Notes under the pieces: model-generated | Database searches by the model: none | What the model was told of the DNA's origin: nothing | The model's input: only the letters and a program-made list of their open reading frames with translations | Made by a program: the position numbers and the translations under genes | DNA from: an uncultured Bacteroidota bacterium | Lineage (GTDB): Bacteria; Bacteroidota; Bacteroidia; UBA4408 | Assembly: GCA_903831265.1 (NCBI GenBank) | Contig: CAIKXD010000329.1 | Span: 1 to 32,158 of the forward strand | Direction of reading: 5' to 3' | Length of the DNA: 32,158 nucleotides | Shown: piece by piece, positions 1 to 9,634 of the stretch | How the letters are laid out: every line of letters starts with the position of its first letter | Numbering within the stretch: the first letter of the stretch is position 1

Positions 1-812
1 ATGATGCTAAACCAAGAATTAACCATATAAAATTCCATCTTAAATTTCCCAATTGAGAATAGAAATGAAAAGCCCAACAATACAAAAATGGCAATAATTA
101 ATTTGGATAAATGTTTTTGAAAGAACAAAATGAATGTATTTTCTTGATAAAATAAGGCAATTAATATTCCACCAAAAAGAGAATCAAGTCGGCAATGCGT
201 AAATGTTGAAAGTGCATAAACTGTAGGCGCATAATACCTGAAAATTGGGGCGCTGATGATACCTATTATTAGAATATAAATTAATAATTTTCGTGGGCAA
301 AAATAAATTAAAAAGGCTATAGAAATATAAAATTGTTCCTCCACTCCAAGCGACCAAGTTGGATTTAACCAGGCATTTCCCATGGTATTATTTAAACCCA
401 TCACAATATTTTGGAAGAAAGTAAAATAGGTCCAAAAAGGAATTTGAGCATCAAACCACCACTCAGTGCCTTTGCCAATTTGAAGATTACAGATTAATAA
501 AACACACACCAAAAGCAAAAAATAAAGAGGCACTATCCTGTATATGCGCCTCATATAAAATGTTTTAAAAAAACTATGTGAGTTTTTATTTTTTAAAAGG
601 ATCCCACCAACCAAAAAGCCAGATAGTAAAAAAAACATATCTATACTTGTGTACAGATATTTTGTAAGAGATTTTAAAATGAAATTGAAGGAAGAGGCAT
701 TGGCATTTATTAAATTATTTATGTAATGATAAATAACAGCAGCTAAGATGGTCATGCCTCTTAAACCATCTAATTCTTTGATTCTTGAATTTTCTAATTT
801 CAAATCTGCCAT
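1..812 (-). CDS. Acyltransferase family 3 (OafA/YrhL-like) membrane protein, 3' part missing
   Basis: This is a polytopic inner-membrane enzyme of the acyltransferase-3 family, whose members move acyl groups onto surface glycans or other extracytoplasmic acceptors. Reading from an ATG at 812, the frame is open to the window edge (270 codons), so the C-terminal part lies outside. Visible hallmarks in order: ELDGLRG with a following HY near residues 10-25 (the family's conserved Arg and His region), a DMFFLLSGFLVGG transmembrane segment, RRIYRIVPLYF, and NPTWSLGVEEQFY, which is the family signature. Hydrophobic helices recur through the rest. Its own promoter is not obvious. The strong hairpin at 929-964 separates it from the larger gene upstream on the same strand, so it is probably transcribed independently. 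The substrate cannot be inferred: O-antigen, exopolysaccharide or peptidoglycan acylation are all possible. Confidence 0.9.
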   Translation of the reverse strand, partial: MADLKLENSRIKELDGLRGMTILAAVIYHYINNLINANASSFNFILKSLTKYLYTSIDMFFLLSGFLVGGILLKNKNSHSFFKTFYMRRIYRIVPLYFLLLVCVLLICNLQIGKGTEWWFDAQIPFWTYFTFFQNIVMGLNNTMGNAWLNPTWSLGVEEQFYISIAFLIYFCPRKLLIYILIIGIISAPIFRYYAPTVYALSTFTHCRLDSLFGGILIALFYQENTFILFFQKHLSKLIIAIFVLLGFSFLFSIGKFKMEFYMVNSWFSI

Positions 813-928
813 TTGCGATGCTAATTTATGCGATTGCTTTGTTCCAAGAGCGTATTTGCTTCATACAGTAAATACGGTAGACAATATTAACTATTACAAA
901 TTAAAGCTTTTTTAATGGAATGAAAACA

Positions 929-964
929 AAAAAGGATGACAGCATTGCTGTCATCCTTTTTTTA
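929..964. terminator. Strong intrinsic terminator hairpin
   Basis: An uninterrupted stem pairs AAAGGATGACAGC with GCTGTCATCCTTT around a 3-base loop. It is flanked by A's on one side and T's on the other, so it could act in both directions. It starts 16 bases beyond the stop codon of the large minus-strand gene at 980-7036 and most likely ends that transcript, insulating the acyltransferase gene. Confidence 0.9.
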
Positions 965-979
965 TAGTTTAAAAAGAAA

Positions 980-3900
980 TTATTTTCTTAAAGAAATTTT
1001 CTTTGTAACCGTATTGTCATTTAAGATCAACTTCGCCACATATATTCCATCTGCAAATTTAGAAGTTGGGATATTATGTTGAGTTTGTCCTTTAGAAATA
1101 GTATTACTATAAACTAACTTTCCTGATAAGTCAAATAATTCGATTGCAGTATTTTGTGCAATTGCTTCAGCTAGTTTTAAGGTAATTTGATTATTAGCAA
1201 TTAACCATTGTGTAGATTGATTATTAACATTTTCTATACCGGTTGCTGAAGAAATATTTACTGAAATTTCTATCATTTGCTCACATTCACCATTAGATGC
1301 TGTGGCAGTAACAATATAATTTCCATTAGCGTTATAGATATGATTAACATCATTACCCATTGCTGTTACACCATCACCAAAGTTCCAGTTGGTAGCACCT
1401 GTTGGGTTAACCGAACTAAAGTTAATGTTTTCACCAATCATTGCAGTTGAAGTTGAAACAGTAGCTTGCATATTTACAGGAGTTACTGCTGATATAGTAA
1501 AGTAATCAACACTTGCATATCCATTTGCGTATGTATATGTAATTTCGTAGTTACCAGCTGTTAAATTATTAATAGTTTGTTGACCATTAAAATTAGCGAT
1601 ACTAGCTATTACATTACCTATTTCATTTTTTACAACCACATTTATAGTTGAATTGGAGTTGTAGGTTAAATTAACTTTACCATCGTTTCCATTTCCAATG
1701 CATGTAGTAGCTGTAACAGCAAGTTGAACTGCTGGAGTAAATTGAATATAGAATCTTCCTTCATGCGTACCTGCTGGTAAGTTAAAAGAATAAGAAGGGT
1801 TACTTCTTAGATTTTGTACTGTACCAGTTTCAGCATCGTATAAATATACCATTGCACTTGGAGCAAAAGAACTTAAGTCTGTTGCTACTATTTGATGCAT
1901 GCCTGCAGATGAAACTTTAATACCCAATGGAATCATTTTATCAATGTTAAATTCACCAAGACCATTCATCGCTAATTTATCATTACCAGCAATACTGTAA
2001 ACAAAAGAATGTTCAGTATCAAAAGGAAGCAACTTTTTAGCATCAGTTAAAGCATCAAAATTATCTGTAGCCATTGAAGGGGCAAAGAAAATTAAGATTT
2101 CATCTTGACGGTTATCTTTTACAAGTTCTAATCTCAACACATCGTTAACTATCGCTGGTTGACTAAAGAAAGTAGGATTAAGATCAGTAGTTCTGTCGGT
2201 ATTAATTGCTTGAATTGCACCTGCAGTAATTGCAGTAACTAAGAATCCTTGAGAAGAAGCAATAATATTACCAACTCCATTAGTTCCTAAACTTGTAAAG
2301 CTGTTATACTCTCCATAAGAACCATTGTAACCACCAGTGGTGATAAATGATTTGTAGGTAGTTTCAAGGTTTGTGTTATGAGAGCGGAAAGAAGCCCAGT
2401 TGATAGGCGAAGGGTAAGGATTACCAATTATATTAATACCGTCACTTGCTTTTGTAACATTGTAGTTAATTGGTCCATTATTTACTTGACCAAAAACATC
2501 TATCAATGTATTTGCAGGAACTACGCATGCAAATCCTTTTAAAGGAGTTATTGCGTCAGTTGTTCCTGTTGCACCAATGTAGCCATAAGATGGATTAGGA
2601 TTTAAATTTGTTTCATCATACTCAAAAACTGTAGGAATTACGCTGTAGGTGTTTCCAGGTAAAAATTGCAAACCATCAACAGAAGAAAGGATCGTAAAAT
2701 CATCTCTCCAACCGCTCACTGTGTTATTTACAAAAGCACCTTGCACAGGGCTAGATAAGAAATGGTATCCTGAAATAGTTCCAATTTTTCTCTCTACAAG
2801 TACATCACCAGTAACATTGCCAGCGCCACTTCCATCAATTAAACCTGTTTGAGTTGCTGTAGATTTTATCACTAAACCTCCATTTGAATTTAAGTTTCCT
2901 GACAATACTTTTAATTTTCCGGTTAAATTTATTTTGCCTCCTGCATTGATAGTAAACGAAAAAGCCCCTAAAGTTCCGGCTGTTCCATCTACATTTGCAT
3001 CAATATTTGCAACGTTAACACGACCAGTTGCACCAACTGTTAGGTTACATGATTTTGCAGGTGTATTATTTGTTGAGGCAAATAATTTATCGGCAATGGT
3101 TAAATTTCCATTAACGGTAATATTACCGTTGCGATCACCAGTTCCTGTTCCATCAATACCATCTATTGAAAAATCTCCCGTAGGGTTTGTAAGTATTACA
3201 TTTCTTGTGCTATTTACAATCAAATTTAAAGTACTACCCGCAATATTATTGTAGAAAGCTGTGTTTGGTGATCTCAAATTAACATTACTATTTAAAGTAA
3301 GTGTTGAACTAATATTCGTAATTAAATCTTTTCTAATTACACCAAGGTTATATGAGCCTGCTCCGCTTAATGTAGAGTTTATTCCTTCTATTGACAAACC
3401 AATAGCATCGTAAGTAACTCCGTTTCCAATTGCACCGCTATTTATAATATTACCAAAAAGTCTGATGTATTTTTCACTACCAACAGTTACGTTATCAGTA
3501 AAGATTTTACCACCAGCATTGATAGTAATATTATTTACACTTGGAGGGGTAGTAGTGTAATTAAGAACCACACTATGTGTATTGCGAACAACATAATTTG
3601 TTGTTGATTTAAATGGTGCACAAAGACCAGTGGTACCAGTTGGAGTATCTGACCAAATTGCAGTTGTGGAATTAAATACATCAGGATTTAAATTACCTGA
3701 GTTGATAGAATAATACGTTGCTGCATTACAATTGAAGTTCTGGTTATTAGGACTTCCGTTGATGTTACAAGCGCCCCAACTAGCAGCAAGTGCGTTATCA
3801 GAGTTAGGATCATTTAAACTTAATGATGGACCTTGGCCATTTGCAGCAGCGCCAAAAGAAGGACCGTAAGTAACATTGTCAATGATAGCAGCATCATCAC

Positions 3901-6900
3901 GCAAGATTAAAGGTGCACCTGTATTAGTTAACTGATTTGCAGTTGCATTGATTGAAACAGTTGCAGCAAAAAGCGGAGCACCATTAGAACCTAGTTGCAC
4001 AGTGATGTATTGACCTGGAGCTAAGTTGATTGAAGTTAGTGCAGGGAAATTTCTTGTCCAAGCTACACCAGAAGAGGGAGTTCCTTGAATTGACCAAGTT
4101 TCATCAATTACAACATTGGTAATATCATTATTGTAAAGTTCTACCCATTCCTCATCATTACCTAAATTATCATACATAATTTCAGTAATCACTATTTTTG
4201 GAACATCATTATCAGTGATGTCTAAGTCAATTGCAGATGTAAAGCCAAGTTCAATACCTGCAGATGGATTCGACATTGTAATGGTTGCTGTTTCTAAACC
4301 CTCATATAGTATATCGTTTAATACAGTGAACGTTACTGTTCCGGTTGGATTGACACCTGCAGGAATATTAACAGTTGCTCCACTAATGGTATAATCTCCG
4401 CCAGTTACATCAAGTCCAGAAACATTTAGATCAACTGTTTGAGGCGATGCAATTGTACCAGTAATACTTACTGTTAAAGTAATGGTAGTTCCTGTTGCTT
4501 CTGCACCTGTAGTAACATTTGCAGAAATATTAGCATAAGGCAATAAAAAGCATTGCATAGTTGCATCAGCATTAGCAATAACTAGAGCAGTTGTTCCGCC
4601 TGTTGGATTTACTGTGTTAATATTTCCAGTTGGCCATACTCCATCATCATCTGTAAAAACACAAAGTTGATTTCCTGTAATTCTACTATATGATGTAAAA
4701 TTTCTGATACCAGTTGCAAGTGTGTTTGGTATAATAGTGCCCCAAGCTTTTGCTACACCTTCAACAGAAGATTGGTAAAATGAAGGATAAGCTGTACCAC
4801 CTGAAGTTCCATCACTTTCGAAATAAGTCCCTGAAATTGGACGACCTGTTCCAAGTTCATTATCATACAAGAATATAAAATCTTTAACAGCACCATTTGA
4901 AACGCTTCTAATACCTGTACCATTGTTTGCACCTGCGGCTGCAACTAAATTTATAACTTTAACAGAATTAGTTGTAGTAACACGGTTCGCAACTGCAGTT
5001 CCACCAGCACCATCATTTAACATGATACGCATAAATACGTTATTTCCTGTGGTAAAACGAGCGTTTCCTGAAGGTTCTAAAACAAACCATCCAGTATAAT
5101 TACCACTCGCATCTGAATCGAATTCACCATATTGACCAACTGTAGCAAATCCCACACTTGTGTTTCTAACCCATGTTGGTGCATTAGTAAATATAGGCAC
5201 ACCAGCACCATTTGAAGTTGCATTGTCAGTACCAACCACGATAGCTGTATTAAAGTATCTATAAGTTGAATTTGGCGTTAAGTTGGTGATTGTTACTTTA
5301 AAAGGACACGGTAACCTGTTATTATTTGTGCCATTAAGACCTTGCATGTATTGAGGGACAATCACATCAGTAATTAAAGGTACTATAACTGCACTGCCAA
5401 TAACAGAAATTGTACTTGGAGAATTTGTTGCACCAGTACTTTCAATATTTACAGTTCCATTAAAAGTACCTCCAGCTGCACCAGTTAATCTAATAGAAAT
5501 AGTTTTATTTACAGTGGCTGTAGTATAGGTTAAACTTGATGTCCATGAAAAACCACCATTGTCAGAATATTCATAACCTGCAATAGCGTCTATGGTTAAG
5601 TCATTGGTTAAAAATACCCCATTAACTGTAAAAGTGCTAATGGCAGATGGTGTTGGAACACTTGTAGAAAAGGTATTTGTTGGCGTAATGGCACCAATTG
5701 TAAGCACAGGTATTTGAGGTGAAACATCTCCAGAGGCCGTTAAACTGGTATTGGTTGCACCAGCAGCGGCTGTAATTGCTTGTAGATTATAAGCACCAAC
5801 TGCCTGAGAAGCAGCTAGTCTAATATAAACTGTTGTTGACGCTAAACTACCAGAGGTATATGGCAAAGAAACAGAAGAAAAGAAATTTATGTTATCAGTT
5901 GAAACTTCGTAGGCGGTTACACCTGCATCAACAATAACGTTTGAGCTTGAAGGTACAAGATTGCTACCATTAACAGTAAATAACTGAGACGCTGAAGGCC
6001 CAAATCCAAAAATATAATTAAAACCCGTCATTGCTGGCGTTGATAAGTTTAACACTGGCGTTAGTGGCACAACATCACCGGAGGCTGTTTTGCTAGATGA
6101 TGCTCCACCACCAGCAATTGAGATTGATTGACTATTGTATGCACCAACTGCTAATCCAGCTTTTAAACGAACATGAACAGTTTGTGCGGCTAAAGTAGCT
6201 GCACCATAGCTGTATGTTACTGAAGGTGAAAAAGTAATATTATCTGTTGAAACTTCGTATCCACTGGTTCCAGAAGCATCAACAGTGATTAGTCCTGGGG
6301 CACCTGTTAAGTTAGCACCAGTAAAGGTAAAAGAAGTAGAAGTTGATGGGCCGCTACCAAAATTATAGTTTAATCCAGTAATAGCTGTTGCAGAGGGGGT
6401 AAGGATAGGAAGAGGTGTTCCAGTCAACTTAATGTCATCAATACGAATGGAGGCTGCACCAGACTTTAAAAATCTAATTTTTAATCCTGAAATTTGCGCT
6501 GCTGCTGGTAAGGTTAATGATTTTGACAAATACCAGCCAATTGCAGTTGTAGCAGTCTCATTAAATAAATTTGCTGATGTATTGGCAATGTTTACCCAAG
6601 CACTTCCATTCCAATATTCAACAGCAAAAGTAGCAAAAAGAGTTGCACTTTCCTTTCTATACCCGTATTGGAGTTGTAAACTTGAAAAATTAGATGCATC
6701 AATTCCTTCAATAGCGAAACCATATTGGTTGTTTGTAGCAGATAAAAAGACATTAGCCGCGCCAGAAGCACCGGTATAACCTGATGAAACCGATGTAGCT
6801 CTTAAATCAGCAGCTACAATAGCGGCACCATTAGTCATTGTGTAGGGATCATTGTCAAATCCGTTGGCTGTTTCATGGGCGGCAATTGTTGTTGTTCCAC

Positions 6901-7036
6901 CAACTGTTCCCATACTTTCTGTAAAGATGGTTGTTTGAGCCTTTAACGAGTTTGTAAATGCAAAACTCATTAGAAGTAACATCAATGACCATTTTAGGTG
7001 TTGATGCCATTTTTTTGTTGTTTGTTTGTTTTTCAT
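980..7036 (-). CDS. Large multidomain T9SS-secreted protein (Ig-like repeats, Calx-beta, lamin-tail domain, PKD, type A sorting domain)
   Basis: This 2018-residue protein is exported and very likely secreted or surface-anchored through the type IX system. Residues 1-34 are a signal peptide ending in KAQ. Residues about 35-207 look like a jelly-roll region. Three diverged tandem repeats of roughly 115 residues start near 208, 325 and 442 and share EVSTDNI..., VGAYN and SASGDV-like elements. A Calx-beta-like domain lies near 835-945 (ending in DITDND), followed by a lamin-tail domain near 945-1090 (KIVITEIMYD...EEWVELYN). A beta-helix-like stretch rich in NAGGKI and NLT runs to about 1400, followed by a GYHFLSSPV region. 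A PKD domain lies near 1858-1925 (WNFGDG...NHIYNANGNY). The last 80 or so residues are a type A sorting domain (VYSNTISKG...ADGIYVAKL, KKISLRK). No catalytic domain is recognised; adhesin or matrix protein is inferred. Lamin-tail domains often accompany extracellular nucleases, and a PLD-type protein gene lies 108 bases upstream. Confidence 0.9.
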   Translation of the reverse strand: MKNKQTTKKWHQHLKWSLMLLLMSFAFTNSLKAQTTIFTESMGTVGGTTTIAAHETANGFDNDPYTMTNGAAIVAADLRATSVSSGYTGASGAANVFLSATNNQYGFAIEGIDASNFSSLQLQYGYRKESATLFATFAVEYWNGSAWVNIANTSANLFNETATTAIGWYLSKSLTLPAAAQISGLKIRFLKSGAASIRIDDIKLTGTPLPILTPSATAITGLNYNFGSGPSTSTSFTFTGANLTGAPGLITVDASGTSGYEVSTDNITFSPSVTYSYGAATLAAQTVHVRLKAGLAVGAYNSQSISIAGGGASSSKTASGDVVPLTPVLNLSTPAMTGFNYIFGFGPSASQLFTVNGSNLVPSSSNVIVDAGVTAYEVSTDNINFFSSVSLPYTSGSLASTTVYIRLAASQAVGAYNLQAITAAAGATNTSLTASGDVSPQIPVLTIGAITPTNTFSTSVPTPSAISTFTVNGVFLTNDLTIDAIAGYEYSDNGGFSWTSSLTYTTATVNKTISIRLTGAAGGTFNGTVNIESTGATNSPSTISVIGSAVIVPLITDVIVPQYMQGLNGTNNNRLPCPFKVTITNLTPNSTYRYFNTAIVVGTDNATSNGAGVPIFTNAPTWVRNTSVGFATVGQYGEFDSDASGNYTGWFVLEPSGNARFTTGNNVFMRIMLNDGAGGTAVANRVTTTNSVKVINLVAAAGANNGTGIRSVSNGAVKDFIFLYDNELGTGRPISGTYFESDGTSGGTAYPSFYQSSVEGVAKAWGTIIPNTLATGIRNFTSYSRITGNQLCVFTDDDGVWPTGNINTVNPTGGTTALVIANADATMQCFLLPYANISANVTTGAEATGTTITLTVSITGTIASPQTVDLNVSGLDVTGGDYTISGATVNIPAGVNPTGTVTFTVLNDILYEGLETATITMSNPSAGIELGFTSAIDLDITDNDVPKIVITEIMYDNLGNDEEWVELYNNDITNVVIDETWSIQGTPSSGVAWTRNFPALTSINLAPGQYITVQLGSNGAPLFAATVSINATANQLTNTGAPLILRDDAAIIDNVTYGPSFGAAANGQGPSLSLNDPNSDNALAASWGACNINGSPNNQNFNCNAATYYSINSGNLNPDVFNSTTAIWSDTPTGTTGLCAPFKSTTNYVVRNTHSVVLNYTTTPPSVNNITINAGGKIFTDNVTVGSEKYIRLFGNIINSGAIGNGVTYDAIGLSIEGINSTLSGAGSYNLGVIRKDLITNISSTLTLNSNVNLRSPNTAFYNNIAGSTLNLIVNSTRNVILTNPTGDFSIDGIDGTGTGDRNGNITVNGNLTIADKLFASTNNTPAKSCNLTVGATGRVNVANIDANVDGTAGTLGAFSFTINAGGKINLTGKLKVLSGNLNSNGGLVIKSTATQTGLIDGSGAGNVTGDVLVERKIGTISGYHFLSSPVQGAFVNNTVSGWRDDFTILSSVDGLQFLPGNTYSVIPTVFEYDETNLNPNPSYGYIGATGTTDAITPLKGFACVVPANTLIDVFGQVNNGPINYNVTKASDGINIIGNPYPSPINWASFRSHNTNLETTYKSFITTGGYNGSYGEYNSFTSLGTNGVGNIIASSQGFLVTAITAGAIQAINTDRTTDLNPTFFSQPAIVNDVLRLELVKDNRQDEILIFFAPSMATDNFDALTDAKKLLPFDTEHSFVYSIAGNDKLAMNGLGEFNIDKMIPLGIKVSSAGMHQIVATDLSSFAPSAMVYLYDAETGTVQNLRSNPSYSFNLPAGTHEGRFYIQFTPAVQLAVTATTCIGNGNDGKVNLTYNSNSTINVVVKNEIGNVIASIANFNGQQTINNLTAGNYEITYTYANGYASVDYFTISAVTPVNMQATVSTSTAMIGENINFSSVNPTGATNWNFGDGVTAMGNDVNHIYNANGNYIVTATASNGECEQMIEISVNISSATGIENVNNQSTQWLIANNQITLKLAEAIAQNTAIELFDLSGKLVYSNTISKGQTQHNIPTSKFADGIYVAKLILNDNTVTKKISLRK

Positions 7037-7144
7037 TTTATGATTTTAGGATAAATATTTACTGTGGATAATTATGATTGCAAAGGAATTGAATTGATAT
7101 AATTTAAAGGTGTTGATATCATTAATTAATAGTTAATTAATAAT

Positions 7145-9373
7145 TTAATTGCGAATTAACTTTTTAGTGAATTGAGTATTGTTATTTTTAAAAGTAACAA
7201 AATAAACCCCTGCTGCTAAATTGCTAATATCCAAATTAACAATGTTGATGCCTTTTTGTGTATTGATGGCTTGTTGAGATTTTAATTGCCCAATACTATT
7301 GTACATTGAAATCATGGTATTGTTATCAATTGTGTTTTCATTGGTAAAAGAGAGCATCAGTTGATTAGTGTTGTTAGGATTTGGATAAATTGCGCCTTCT
7401 AGCGAAATGTTTTCTTTATTGTTTGTAACAATGTTTCCGCCATAAGCAATAAAACGTGCATAAAACTCTTGATAAAATTGATTGGCCACATTTTGATCAT
7501 GAATCACTACTGTATTTTCATCATTCCTGTTATTTGCATTGTTACTCCAGTTATGAGAGCCCGTCCATACTTGCGGGTCACTAGCATTGTTTTCTTGGTC
7601 AATGATTAAATATTTATGATGCATAATAGTATTGGCGCTATCTATGTTTGCCAACATATGCCCAGGTTGCATTCCAGTTACAAGGTCGTTCCAAGTAAGT
7701 GAACCAACAGCAGAATGCGTTATTCCGTAAGCATTTACACCAAGTGCAACTTTATCAGTAATTGCTTGCGAAAGATCAAATCTTGTAATAATCATTGAAG
7801 CAAAATACAATGAATTATCTGCTGAATTGATGGTGTTGATTAGTTTGTTGTTTACATTGTCTGAAGGGCTGAAATAACATTCTACCCTTTTTCCACCAAT
7901 GTTAAACTCATGCGGTGTGTTATCCGTTTTTGTTGGACCAAATCTAGAATTAGCTAAACTAGGAGTTGGACCATTACTTCCCCACATTTCGTCAAATTCA
8001 AGCGTATAAGCTTTTGCCAAAGTTTGATCTTGAAAAATAACAACATTATTTGGATCGTGATTTATTTGCCCATCTTGCCAGTTTGTGGCGCCTGTCCAAA
8101 CGATAGCTTTATTAGGATTGGTATGTTTGGCATCGATAATTACGAATTTATTATGCATGATACCATAGTTTCCACCGGTTGGACTTGGTATTTTAATAAT
8201 ACTACTGCTGATAGCAGCAATACCTGTATTTGTGGCAGCCAAACTTCCATCAGAAATAACACGCACTTCAACACCTCTGTTGTAGGCATTGTTAATTGCA
8301 TCCGAAATATTTGAAATGTTAGTAAGATTAAAATCATAAATAGTAATGTCGAGTGTTTGACTGGCCCTGTCTATATAGGCAATTAGTGTATCATCAATAG
8401 CTTCAAATAACTGCGTGGCGTTTTGATTAATGGCTACTGAATTATCAACACTGGCATTAAAGTACGTAATAATATTTCCGGTTGAAAGAGATTTTGTTGC
8501 ATAAATTCCCGTAGTACTAAAAGCAGTATCGGTGCCTTGTACCGAAAAACATTTGGCATAAACAATGGCTGCAGGACTTAAACCTGTGAGTGTTACTTCG
8601 TGTGTTGAAGTGTTGCCAATCCCGTTTGCATAACCAAGTTCAAGATTGGGTGTTATACCATAGCGCACTTCAGAAGAACCTAAAGAATCGGTCAGCCACG
8701 ATAGTTTAAAGCCATCGGTAACAATATTTGATACTGAAATAGGTGAAATTATTTGGATGGTTGGAGGAATAATAAAATCATTATAATCTCTTGGTATAAT
8801 TTGATAATCAGTAATATATTGAGAAGAAATGCCAAGTAAATCAATGGTGCCATTTGGTATCACTTGCCCAATCATTGGTGAACCAGATCTGATATAAAGA
8901 ATAAAACTAGCTACACCAGATGTTAGGGTGTAAGAAGTGTTTCCTGTAAAGGCTTGGCCTGCATTTTGGAAAGTTACATTATTAATTCTAACCAGTTCAC
9001 CTTCATTGGGCTCACCCAGTTGAGTTGGAACAATTAGTTGAGGTTGCGGAATTGCATTGCCACTGCTGTGAACCACAAAAGCCGACACAGGCTGAATTTC
9101 AAGCAATCCATTGTAATCAAATAAAACGCCAGTGATTGTAACACTATCGCCTCTGTCTAAAGCAGCAAGTTGAGTATCATAAGCTGCTAAACCTGCAGTA
9201 TTGTCTTGAAAATATCTAATGACTCCTAACTCTGGTCCGTTGGTTACAATACCAGAAACTGTTACTGTTGCACCTGCACCAAGGAGCCGCGCTGCTGCGA
9301 TATCAGCTTGTGCGAAAAGATGAAATGGGAAAATAAATGAGAGTAAAACAATACAGTAAAAGGTTTTTTTCAT
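7145..9373 (-). CDS. Secreted phospholipase D-like protein with T9SS sorting domain
   Basis: The protein is 742 residues from ATG 9373. A TTG seven codons further upstream is also in frame, but the ATG directly precedes a clean signal peptide (MKKTFYCIVLLSFIFPFHLF, cleaved after AQ). Residues about 25-200 resemble the OB-fold nucleic-acid-binding domain seen in extracellular nucleases (VTVSGIVTNGPELG, FQDNTAGLAAYD). A fibronectin III-like domain follows near 205-300. Two complete HKD motifs follow: H407-x-K409-x4-D414 (HNKFVIID) and H585-x-K587-x4-D592 (HHKYLIID), each followed by WTG(A/S)xNW. Two HKD halves make a full phospholipase D superfamily active site. The ending has YPNPNN and a type A sorting domain finishing in KKLIRN. 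The OB domain favours a nuclease over a lipase, but this is inference. A variant -7 element (CACCTTTG) lies close upstream of the start. Confidence 0.92.
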   Translation of the reverse strand: MKKTFYCIVLLSFIFPFHLFAQADIAAARLLGAGATVTVSGIVTNGPELGVIRYFQDNTAGLAAYDTQLAALDRGDSVTITGVLFDYNGLLEIQPVSAFVVHSSGNAIPQPQLIVPTQLGEPNEGELVRINNVTFQNAGQAFTGNTSYTLTSGVASFILYIRSGSPMIGQVIPNGTIDLLGISSQYITDYQIIPRDYNDFIIPPTIQIISPISVSNIVTDGFKLSWLTDSLGSSEVRYGITPNLELGYANGIGNTSTHEVTLTGLSPAAIVYAKCFSVQGTDTAFSTTGIYATKSLSTGNIITYFNASVDNSVAINQNATQLFEAIDDTLIAYIDRASQTLDITIYDFNLTNISNISDAINNAYNRGVEVRVISDGSLAATNTGIAAISSSIIKIPSPTGGNYGIMHNKFVIIDAKHTNPNKAIVWTGATNWQDGQINHDPNNVVIFQDQTLAKAYTLEFDEMWGSNGPTPSLANSRFGPTKTDNTPHEFNIGGKRVECYFSPSDNVNNKLINTINSADNSLYFASMIITRFDLSQAITDKVALGVNAYGITHSAVGSLTWNDLVTGMQPGHMLANIDSANTIMHHKYLIIDQENNASDPQVWTGSHNWSNNANNRNDENTVVIHDQNVANQFYQEFYARFIAYGGNIVTNNKENISLEGAIYPNPNNTNQLMLSFTNENTIDNNTMISMYNSIGQLKSQQAINTQKGINIVNLDISNLAAGVYFVTFKNNNTQFTKKLIRN

Positions 9374-9567
9374 AGCATTTTTATTTAGTTGCAAAGGTGC
9401 ACTTAAAACGCGCTTTGAATTTGTTTTATTTGTAAACTTAATGTTAAGGAATTGTTATGTAGTGAGTTAAATACGCTTGAAAAAATTAACATAAAGTTAG
9501 CATTTTTAATGAAATTATGTTGTCAGGCCGCAAATCTTTAAACAACATTTAGCTTAAAATTTACGTC

Positions 9568-9598
9568 TTGTTTATCAATAATATAAACTGCAAATTTG
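9568..9598 (+). promoter_or_regulatory. Possible fumC promoter (-33 TTG, -7 CAAATTTG)
   Basis: A TTG at 9568-9570 and a CAAATTTG at 9591-9598 are separated by 20 bases, close to the Bacteroidota -33/-7 arrangement (TTTG and TAnnTTTG). The first base of the -7 box deviates from consensus. It would give a leader of about 30 bases before ATG 9635. This is a motif match only. Confidence 0.4.
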
Positions 9599-9634
9599 CG
9601 GTCTAAAAATTTGATAAAATTAAAAATCATCATT

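Noticed and set aside
6432-6779. Plus-strand open frame of 115 codons inside the large T9SS gene
   Set aside because: It is an antisense shadow of a low-complexity Thr/Ser/Ala-rich coding region.
7121-7141. AT-only palindrome (ATTAATTAA/TTAATTAAT) as a terminator between the two cargo genes
   Set aside because: The stem is all A-T pairs in AT-rich DNA and has no distinctive T tract; likely chance.
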